Assembly: GCA_025963345.1 (NCBI GenBank)
Contig: JAOPUS010000150.1
Coordinates: forward strand, 1-6,341
DNA length: 6,341 nucleotides
Direction: 5' to 3'
Source of the DNA: Blastococcus sp.
Lineage (GTDB): Bacteria > Actinomycetota > Actinomycetes > Mycobacteriales > Geodermatophilaceae
The notes under the pieces were generated by a model. It was not told the origin of the DNA. It searched no databases and saw nothing but the letters and a program-made list of their open reading frames with translations. Below are positions 1-4,946 of this stretch, in pieces (the first letter of the stretch is position 1; each line of letters starts with the position of its first letter). The translations under genes were made by a program, and so were the position numbers.

Positions 1-55
1 GGACCTGCTGGACCGCGACCTCTCCGGGCGCGTCGAGGTCGCCGTCTGCGGCGGC
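1..55 (+). repeat. Intragenic direct repeat, copy A (partner 220-275)
   Basis: Bases 1-47 match 220-266 at 41 of 47 positions. If one extra base (267) is allowed in the second copy, eight more bases match. Both copies are in the same reading frame up to the gap. Five of the six substitutions are at codon third positions and silent, and the sixth changes Asp to His. The left end of the repeat may lie outside the window. Confidence 0.75.
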
Positions 56-340
56 AGCGGCGGGTCGCTGACTGCCTCCGCCGCGGCCGCGGGCGCCGAC
101 GTCTTCCTGACCAGCGACCTCAAGCACCACCCGGTCTCGGAAGCGATGGAGTCGAGTGGCCCGGCGCTGTGTGACGTAGGACACTTCGCGACCGAATGGC
201 CCTGGCTGCCGGTCGCGGCGGACCTGCTGCACCGTGACCTGTCCGGGCGGGTGGAGGTGGCCGTCTCGCGGCGGCGGACCGACCCGTGGACCTGGCACGA
301 GGGGTCGCGCGGGGTTCCGGCCGGGCAATCGGCCGGCTGA
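1..340 (+). CDS. Nif3-like dinuclear metal centre protein, C-terminal part (5' end outside window)
   Basis: The reading frame is open from base 2 and stops with TGA at 338-340, leaving 112 visible residues. They match the C-terminal half of the Nif3/YbgI family (annotated as 'Nif3-like dinuclear metal center hexameric protein' or GTP cyclohydrolase I type 2 homologue). Visible hallmarks are the VAVCGG strand-turn, the GADVFLTSDLKHHP segment, and the DVGHFATEWPWL segment. The His (codon 182-184) and Glu (codon 194-196) of its HxxxE correspond to the C-terminal metal ligands of the family; the family's TDPW motif follows near the end. Members form toroidal hexamers with two metal ions per subunit, and their physiological reaction is not firmly established. 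The gene heads a row of same-strand genes. An oddity is that the stretch DLL[D/H]RDLSGRVEVAV occurs twice in the visible part. The family call is secure, the function is not. Confidence 0.9.
   Translation, partial: DLLDRDLSGRVEVAVCGGSGGSLTASAAAAGADVFLTSDLKHHPVSEAMESSGPALCDVGHFATEWPWLPVAADLLHRDLSGRVEVAVSRRRTDPWTWHEGSRGVPAGQSAG
220..275 (+). repeat. Intragenic direct repeat, copy B (partner 1-55)
   Basis: This is the second copy of the repeat inside the Nif3-like gene. It encodes DLLHRDLSGRVEVAV, against DLLDRDLSGRVEVAV in copy A. After base 266 it carries one extra C relative to copy A, so the similar bases that follow are read in a different frame. Here they lead into the family's C-terminal TDPW motif rather than the CGG turn. 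Confidence 0.75.
317..336 (+). other. Perfect 7-bp inverted repeat at the end of the Nif3-like gene
   Basis: CCGGCCG at 317-323 is the exact reverse complement of CGGCCGG at 330-336, with a six-base loop. The hairpin ends two bases before the stop codon. No T-run follows, so it is not a classical intrinsic terminator. It could be a weak attenuator or RNA-stability element, or a chance product of high GC content. Confidence 0.35.
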
Positions 341-355
341 GGCCCGAGGGCGCCG

Positions 356-373
356 GCCCCCGGGGGAGGGGGC
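356..373 (+). promoter_or_regulatory. Strong Shine-Dalgarno inside a possible hairpin, upstream of the DUF3311 gene
   Basis: The purine tract 362-372 contains GGAGG, 8 bases before the ATG at 378, and is the strongest ribosome binding site in the window. It supports that ATG over upstream in-frame starts that would run back into the Nif3-like gene. GCCCCC at 356-361 can pair perfectly with GGGGGC at 368-373 across a six-base loop, which would cover half of the binding site. The ribosome binding site itself is well supported; the regulatory role of the hairpin is inference. Confidence 0.5.
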
Positions 374-377
374 AGCG

Positions 378-689
378 ATGTCCACCGCACCCACGCCACC
401 GCGCACTCCCGTCACGGAGGACGTCGCGCCACAGCGCAGCGACCGCAGCCCCTGGAACTGGCTGCTGCTGGTCCCGATAGTGGTGGTCCTGCTCGTCCCG
501 ATCTACAACCGGGTCGAGCCGACGCTCTTCGGCTGGCCGTTCTTCTACTGGCTGCAGCTGGCGTTCGTGGCCCTGGGCGTCGCGACGACCTCGATCGTCT
601 ACCGCATGACCCGCCGCAGCCCGGCCGAGCGGCAGGCGGCACGCGACGCCATCGCCCGGGACGCCGACGCCGGAAGCCGGGAGGACTGA
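378..689 (+). CDS. DUF3311 small membrane protein, partner of the MctP-type permease
   Basis: This 103-residue protein has a Pro/Thr-rich, probably cytoplasmic N-terminus (about 1-26) and two hydrophobic segments (about 27-43 and 53-75). A charged tail rich in Arg, Asp and Glu follows. The stretch PIYNRVEPTLFGWPFFYW spans the loop and second helix and is the typical DUF3311 signature. DUF3311 proteins are commonly encoded directly before a sodium:solute-symporter-family permease, as here with 3 bases between stop and start. Comparable small partners accompany other family members (DUF485 YjcH with ActP, DUF997 YhdT with PanF). An accessory or stabilising role for the permease is therefore inferred, not shown. 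The ATG at 378 is chosen because a GGAGG-containing tract lies 8 bases upstream and the two-helix domain is complete from there. Confidence 0.9.
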   Translation: MSTAPTPPRTPVTEDVAPQRSDRSPWNWLLLVPIVVVLLVPIYNRVEPTLFGWPFFYWLQLAFVALGVATTSIVYRMTRRSPAERQAARDAIARDADAGSRED

Positions 690-692
690 GCC

Positions 693-2330
693 GTGGACGG
701 CATCAACGTCGTGGAGCTCACGATCGTCGTCGTCCTCTTCCTGCTGGTCACCGTCCTGGGCTTCGCTGCGTCGCGGTGGCGGCGCGCGGAGAACCTCATG
801 CACCTGGACGAGTGGGGGCTGGGTGGCCGGAGCTTCGGCTCGTGGATCACCTGGTTCCTGCTGGGCGGTGACCTCTACACGGCGTACACGTTCGTCGCCG
901 TCCCGGCGCTGATGTTCGGCGCGGGCGCCGCCGGCTTCTTCGCCGTCCCGTACACGATCATCATCTATCCGTTGGTGTTCCTGGTCGTGATCCGGCTCTG
1001 GTCGGTCAGCCACGTCCGGGGCTTCGTGACCCCGGCGGACTTCGTCCGGTCCCGGTTCGACTCCCCGACGCTGGCGCTCCTGGTCGCGATCACCGGGATC
1101 GTCGCGACGATGCCCTACATCGCCCTCCAGTTGGTCGGCATCGAGGCGATCCTCAAGGCGATGGGCGTCGAGGGCGACCTGCCGCTGATCGTCGCTTTCA
1201 TCATCCTGGCCATCTACACCTACAACTCGGGCCTGCGGGCGCCGGCGCTGATCGCTGTCGTCAAGGACACCCTGATCTACCTGACGATCATCGTGGCGGT
1301 CATCGTCATCCCGTCGAAGCTCGGCGGCTGGGACGGGATCTTCGGGGCGGCGGAGCAGAAGTTCTCCGCAGGAGCCGGCGTGATCCTCCCGGCGAGCGGC
1401 CAGCTCGGGTACGCCACGCTCGCGCTGGGCTCGGCGCTGGCGCTGTTCCTCTACCCGCACTCCATCACCGGCGTGCTGGCCGCCAGCAACCGAGACGCGC
1501 TCAAGCGGAACATGAGCGCGCTGCCGATCTACAGCCTGGCCCTGGGCCTGATCGCGCTGCTCGGGTACATGGCCATCGCGGCGGGCACGGAGCCGATCGG
1601 CACCGACGGCAACACGATCGTGCCGGTGCTGTTCCAGCAGATGTTCCCCAGCTGGTTCGCGGGGATCGCCTTCGCCGCCATCGGCATCGGTGCGCTCGTG
1701 CCTGCCGCGATCATGTCGATCGCCGCGGCCAACCTGTTCACCAGGAACATCTACAAGGAGTACCTGAGGAAGGACGCCACCTCGCGGCAGGAGGCGAAGG
1801 TCGCCAAGGTGGCCTCGCTGGTGGTCAAGCTCGGCGCGGTCGCGGCGATCCTGTTCCTCAATCCGCAGTTCTCCATCGACCTGCAGCTGATCGGCGGCGT
1901 GATCATCCTGCAGACGATGCCGTCGGTGGCCCTGGGCCTCTACACCCGCTGGCTGCATCGCGGCGGGCTCGTCGCCGGTTGGGTCGCGGGCATGGCCGCG
2001 GGACTGCTCATGGTCTACAACATCCCGAAGCTCAACCCCGATGGCACCGTGGCACGCGAGCACTTCGGTGGGTCGTCGTTCGCACTCTCGAAGCTCGGTC
2101 TGGACACCAAGTCGGCGGTCTACGCCGGGCTGCTGGCGCTCCTGGTCAACCTGGCCGTCGCCGTCGTGGTCACGGTGATGCTGCGGGCCATGAGGGTGGA
2201 CGACGGCGTCGACGGGACGGCGGAGAGCGACTACACCGCCGAGCGCGAGGACCCCACCGTTCGTGACCTGCCCGACCCCCTGGCGTCCGTGCCCCCGGGA
2301 GCGGCGAGAGAGGGCGGTGCCCGACGGTAG
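693..2330 (+). CDS. mctP: Sodium:solute symporter family permease, monocarboxylate (MctP) type
   Basis: This 545-residue integral membrane protein has about 13 hydrophobic segments, as expected for the SSS family (LeuT fold). The first is at about 7-25, and the last at about 476-498 is followed by a hydrophilic acidic tail of roughly 45 residues. Recognisable pieces are GGRSFGSWITWFLLGGD (44-60) in the first core helix region, SVSHVRGFVTPADFVRSRF (104-122), and the family signature region around 331-357 ending NLFTRNIYKEY. Overall it most resembles MctP/MctC-type uptake permeases for short monocarboxylates such as pyruvate, lactate, acetate or propionate. The exact substrate cannot be read from sequence. 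The start is GTG at 693, with GGGAGG at 679-684 lying inside the end of the DUF3311 gene, which suggests translational coupling. The Ser/Thr pair that forms the Na2 sodium site in vSGLT and PutP appears as Val336-Pro337, compatible with proton rather than sodium coupling. Confidence 0.88.
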   Translation: MDGINVVELTIVVVLFLLVTVLGFAASRWRRAENLMHLDEWGLGGRSFGSWITWFLLGGDLYTAYTFVAVPALMFGAGAAGFFAVPYTIIIYPLVFLVVIRLWSVSHVRGFVTPADFVRSRFDSPTLALLVAITGIVATMPYIALQLVGIEAILKAMGVEGDLPLIVAFIILAIYTYNSGLRAPALIAVVKDTLIYLTIIVAVIVIPSKLGGWDGIFGAAEQKFSAGAGVILPASGQLGYATLALGSALALFLYPHSITGVLAASNRDALKRNMSALPIYSLALGLIALLGYMAIAAGTEPIGTDGNTIVPVLFQQMFPSWFAGIAFAAIGIGALVPAAIMSIAAANLFTRNIYKEYLRKDATSRQEAKVAKVASLVVKLGAVAAILFLNPQFSIDLQLIGGVIILQTMPSVALGLYTRWLHRGGLVAGWVAGMAAGLLMVYNIPKLNPDGTVAREHFGGSSFALSKLGLDTKSAVYAGLLALLVNLAVAVVVTVMLRAMRVDDGVDGTAESDYTAEREDPTVRDLPDPLASVPPGAAREGGARR

Positions 2331-2339
2331 GTTGACCGA

Positions 2340-3080
2340 GTGAAGGCCGACCATTTCGAGCAGCAGAAGCTCCTGGATCTCGCCGCGGAGGACGTCGCTC
2401 TCACCCAGCTGGCGCACCGCGGCCGCACCCTCCCCGAGGTCGCGGCGGTGGAGGCCGCCGAAGAGGCGGAGCGGACCTTCTCCGCGGACGTCGTGCGTGC
2501 CGAGACCGACGCGCGTGACCTGGGCCGCGAGGTGAAGCGGCTGGAGTCCGACGTGGAGACGGTCCGGGCGCGCGAGACCAAGGACCAGAAGCTGATGGAC
2601 TCCGGCAGCGTCGCGCCGAAGGAGCTGACCAACCTCCAGCACGAGCTGGAGTCGCTGAAGCGGCGGCAGTCCGACCTCGAGGACCAGGAGCTCGAGCTCA
2701 TGGAACGGCTCGAGGTGGCCGAGGCCGCGCTGGCCGCGGCCCGGCAGGGGCTGGAGAAGGCACGGGCGGACCGCGAACGGGCCGAGCAACTGCGGGACGA
2801 CGCCCTGGCCGACATCGCCGACGGGACGACGAAGCACCAGGCCGCCCGCGCCGAGGTCGCCGGCGGGATCTCGGCGCCGCTGCTGACCCTCTACGACCGG
2901 ATCCGCGCCCAGACCGGCAGCACGGGCGCGGCGATGCTCAGGGCCCGTCAGTGCCAGGGTTGCCGCCTCGAGCTGTACGGCAACGAGCTGTCGACGGTGC
3001 GCAACGCCGACCCGCACGAGGTGGTCCGGTGCGAGAACTGCGGCCGCATCCTGGTGCGGACCGCCGAGTCGGGTCTGTGA
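2340..3080 (+). CDS. Coiled-coil zinc-ribbon protein (DUF164 / CT398-like, Rv2229c type)
   Basis: This is a 246-residue soluble protein. About residues 30-165 form a long, highly charged helical region rich in Glu, Arg, Ala and Leu, predicted to fold as an antiparallel coiled coil. The conserved turn-like stretch SGSVAPKELTNLQHELESL lies at 88-106. A C-terminal C4 zinc ribbon has cysteines at 205, 208, 231 and 234 (CQGC and CENC). The layout and length match the family containing Mycobacterium Rv2229c, Chlamydia CT398 and Helicobacter HP0958. HP0958 works in flagellar assembly, but the role of the actinobacterial branch is unknown and no flagellar genes are visible here. The GTG start lies 9 bases after the permease stop, with GGTAGG at 2326-2331 as a modest binding site. 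Its stop overlaps the next gene's start, so the two are probably translationally coupled. A nucleic-acid-related role alongside the RNase H neighbour is only a guess. Confidence 0.9.
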   Translation: MKADHFEQQKLLDLAAEDVALTQLAHRGRTLPEVAAVEAAEEAERTFSADVVRAETDARDLGREVKRLESDVETVRARETKDQKLMDSGSVAPKELTNLQHELESLKRRQSDLEDQELELMERLEVAEAALAAARQGLEKARADRERAEQLRDDALADIADGTTKHQAARAEVAGGISAPLLTLYDRIRAQTGSTGAAMLRARQCQGCRLELYGNELSTVRNADPHEVVRCENCGRILVRTAESGL

Positions 3081-4171
3081 CGCGCCGGCTCATCGTCGAG
3101 GCGGACGGCGGGTCGCGGGGTAACCCGGGCCCGGCCGGCTACGGCGCCCTCGTGCGGGACGCGGAGACCGGGCGGGTGCTCGCCGAGCGCGCCGCGTCGG
3201 TGGGACGGGCAACGAACAACGTCGCGGAGTACGGCGGCCTCGTCGCCGGCCTCCAGGCGGTGCTGGACCTCGACCCGACCGCCGAGGTCGAGGTGCGGAT
3301 GGACTCCAAGCTCGTCGTCGAGCAGATGTCGGGCCGTTGGCAGATCAAGCACCCCGACATGCGCCAGCTCGCGATGCAGGCGCAGAAGATCGCGCGGCAG
3401 CTGGGCCAGGTCCGCTACACCTGGGTACCGCGCGCCCAGAACGGCGCCGCCGACGCGCTGGCCAACAGCGCCATGGACGGCAAGCCGGTGCACCGCGACC
3501 CCGCGGCCGAGGCCGTCGTCCTGGAGGACGACGTCCAGCCCACCGCCGAGCCCGCGCCGGTCGTCACGACGGTCACCCACCTGTTGCGGCACGGGCAGAC
3601 CGAGCACACGCCGGAACGCCGGTTCAGCGGGCGCAACGAGCTGCCGCTGTCGCTGACCGGGCGCGTCGAGGGCGAGGCGGCCGCGGTGCGGGCCGCGGGC
3701 CTGGGCGTCGAGGTGGTCATCGCGTCGCCGCTGCGGCGGACACGGGAGACCGCCGAGATCGTCGCCGCCGCGCTGGGGCTGCCGGTCACCTTCGACCCGG
3801 ACCTGGTCGAGCTGGACTTCGGCGACGTCGAGGGGCTGACCTTCGACGAGGCGCGGGCGAAGCACCCGCTGGCCACCCGCCGGTTCATGACCGACATCAG
3901 CGTGGCCGCGCCCGGCGGGGAGTCGATCACCGACGTCGGCACCCGGGTGTCCCGCGCCCGGCGGCGGATCCTCTCCGACCACGCGGGCAAGACCGTGCTG
4001 ATCGTCAGCCACGTGACACCGATCAAGCTCTTCCTCGCCGCCGGTCTGGGGGTGGGCGACGAGGTCGTGCACCGGGTGTTCCTCGAGGCCGCCTCGCTGT
4101 GCACGGTGACGTGGTCGTCGGACGGCCGCTCGTCGGTGCGTCTGGTCAACGACACCGGTCACCTGCGCTGA
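3077..4171 (+). CDS. Bifunctional RNase HI / histidine acid phosphatase (Rv2228c type)
   Basis: This 364-residue two-domain cytoplasmic enzyme matches, from memory, the length of M. tuberculosis Rv2228c. Residues 1 to about 131 form a type 1 RNase H domain, which cuts RNA in RNA-DNA hybrids. The acidic catalytic set is visible as Asp10 (EADGGSRGNPGPAG), Glu51 (NNVAEYGGL), Asp76 (RMDSKLVVEQ) and Asp126. A Pro/Ala/Glu-rich linker (about 132-164) leads to a histidine phosphatase domain of the CobC/phosphoglycerate-mutase superfamily. Its elements are RHGQT with His172, SPLRRTRETA with Arg221, Glu245 in ELDFGDVEG, and the second catalytic His312 in SHVTPIK. In the mycobacterial relative the phosphatase part is linked to alpha-ribazole phosphate dephosphorylation in cobalamin synthesis. 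The GTG start at 3077 overlaps the preceding TGA in a GTGA arrangement. An in-frame upstream extension is rejected because it would overlap the zinc-ribbon gene by more than 100 bases and adds nothing to the RNase H domain. Confidence 0.93.
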   Translation: MTRRLIVEADGGSRGNPGPAGYGALVRDAETGRVLAERAASVGRATNNVAEYGGLVAGLQAVLDLDPTAEVEVRMDSKLVVEQMSGRWQIKHPDMRQLAMQAQKIARQLGQVRYTWVPRAQNGAADALANSAMDGKPVHRDPAAEAVVLEDDVQPTAEPAPVVTTVTHLLRHGQTEHTPERRFSGRNELPLSLTGRVEGEAAAVRAAGLGVEVVIASPLRRTRETAEIVAAALGLPVTFDPDLVELDFGDVEGLTFDEARAKHPLATRRFMTDISVAAPGGESITDVGTRVSRARRRILSDHAGKTVLIVSHVTPIKLFLAAGLGVGDEVVHRVFLEAASLCTVTWSSDGRSSVRLVNDTGHLR

Positions 4172-4197
4172 GCGGTCCGCGGCCGCATGCACATCCC

Positions 4198-4227
4198 TTG
4201 ACGACCTGCGCGGACACCCGCGAGAGT
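4198..4227 (+). promoter_or_regulatory. Weak candidate promoter upstream of the hemerythrin gene
   Basis: TTGACG at 4198-4203 resembles a -35 box. It is followed 18 bases later by GAGAGT at 4222-4227, a poor -10 box. The 106-base gap before the hemerythrin gene is the largest between plus-strand genes in the window, so a separate promoter is plausible here. The -10 match is weak and the spacing slightly long. A five-base-pair inverted repeat (4209-4213 with 4218-4222) lies inside the spacer. I see nothing else in 4172-4277 except the ribosome binding site. Confidence 0.25.
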
Positions 4228-4266
4228 GCCGAGGTCCGGCGGGGTTCCCTCGGGCGCCCTCCCGAC

Positions 4267-4271
4267 AGGAG
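4267..4271 (+). promoter_or_regulatory. Ribosome binding site of the hemerythrin-domain gene
   Basis: AGGAG lies six bases before the ATG at 4278. It fixes the start of the downstream gene and shows that translation is initiated independently of the RNase H/phosphatase gene, which ends 106 bases earlier. Confidence 0.7.
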
Positions 4272-4277
4272 CACCCG

Positions 4278-4943
4278 ATGAGCAGTGCTGCGCCCGGCGT
4301 CGACACCCGCGAGATGATCGCCGTCCACTCGGCCTTCCGGCGCGAGTTCCAGCTGGCGCCGGGGCTGGTCCGCGCGGTCGCGCCCGGTGACGTCGCGCGG
4401 GCCCAGGTGGTCGCCGAGCACGTGCAGCTGATCGGCACCTTTCTCCATCACCACCACGACGGCGAGGACCGGCTGCTCTGGCCGAGGCTGCTCGAGCGGG
4501 TGCCCGCGGAACTGGCCCCGACGGTCGAGCTGATGGAGCGGCAGCACGAGGGTGTGCACGAGGTCATCGAGGAGATGACGGCGGCGCTGGCCCGCTGGCG
4601 GGCCGACGCGGGCCAGGCCGATCGCGACCAGGTGGCCGACGCGCTCGACCGGCTGCACACCCTCCTGGTGGAGCACCTCGCCGCCGAGGAGCAGCACATC
4701 CTGCCGCTGGCGTCCCGCTCACTGACCGCGGCGGAGTGGGGCGAGCTCGGCGAGGACGGCATGGCGGCCCAGGCCAAGAGCAAGCTGCCGATGATCTTCG
4801 GGATGATCATGAAGGACGCCGACCCGGAGGTCATCCGCGGCATGCTCGCGAACGCGCCGCTGGTGCCGCGGCTGATGCTCCCGTTCGTGGGGCCCCGGGC
4901 CTATGCGCGCTACGCCCGCCGGATCCACGGCGCGGCGGCCTGA
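4278..4943 (+). CDS. Hemerythrin HHE cation-binding domain protein
   Basis: This 221-residue soluble protein has an N-terminal four-helix hemerythrin domain (about 10-148). The expected ligand pattern is visible: His17, His59 with Glu63 in the HHHHDGEDRLLWP stretch, His90 and His94 (HxxxH), then His133 with Glu137 or Glu138 in HLAAEEQHILPL. Such proteins bind a non-haem di-iron centre and are linked to sensing or handling of oxygen, nitric oxide or iron. The specific role here is unknown. The remaining roughly 70 residues (about 150-221) are mostly helical and include a Met-rich stretch (MIFGMIMKDADPEV) and a basic end. This tail occurs in actinobacterial relatives, but I cannot name its function. 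The gene has its own AGGAG binding site and may be transcribed separately from the operon to its left. Its stop lies 3 bases from the stop of the oppositely oriented permease gene. Confidence 0.9.
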   Translation: MSSAAPGVDTREMIAVHSAFRREFQLAPGLVRAVAPGDVARAQVVAEHVQLIGTFLHHHHDGEDRLLWPRLLERVPAELAPTVELMERQHEGVHEVIEEMTAALARWRADAGQADRDQVADALDRLHTLLVEHLAAEEQHILPLASRSLTAAEWGELGEDGMAAQAKSKLPMIFGMIMKDADPEVIRGMLANAPLVPRLMLPFVGPRAYARYARRIHGAAA

Positions 4944-4946
4944 CCG

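Noticed and set aside
234..377. Upstream in-frame extension of the DUF3311 protein from ATG 234
   Set aside because: It would overlap the Nif3-like gene by more than 100 bases and adds an Arg/Gly/Pro-rich stretch not seen in the family. A strong binding site precedes ATG 378.
120..3017. A very long open frame on the minus strand, opposite the operon
   Set aside because: Its translation is dominated by Arg, Asp, Gln, Gly and Val with no recognisable domain. It lies antisense to four well-supported genes. GC-rich third positions commonly create such antisense open frames.
2951..3076. Upstream extension of the RNase H/phosphatase protein
   Set aside because: It overlaps the zinc-ribbon coding region out of frame. 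The RNase H domain begins normally right after GTG 3077, and the resulting 364 residues match the known family length.
4172..4186. Possible terminator hairpin after the RNase H/phosphatase gene
   Set aside because: Only a four-pair stem (GCGG with CCGC) across a seven-base loop can be drawn, and no T-run follows.
3337..4281. Second plus-strand open frame within the RNase H/phosphatase gene and a minus-strand frame over the same region
   Set aside because: Both are Arg/Gly/Ala-rich shadows of a gene that has intact catalytic motifs in its own frame.
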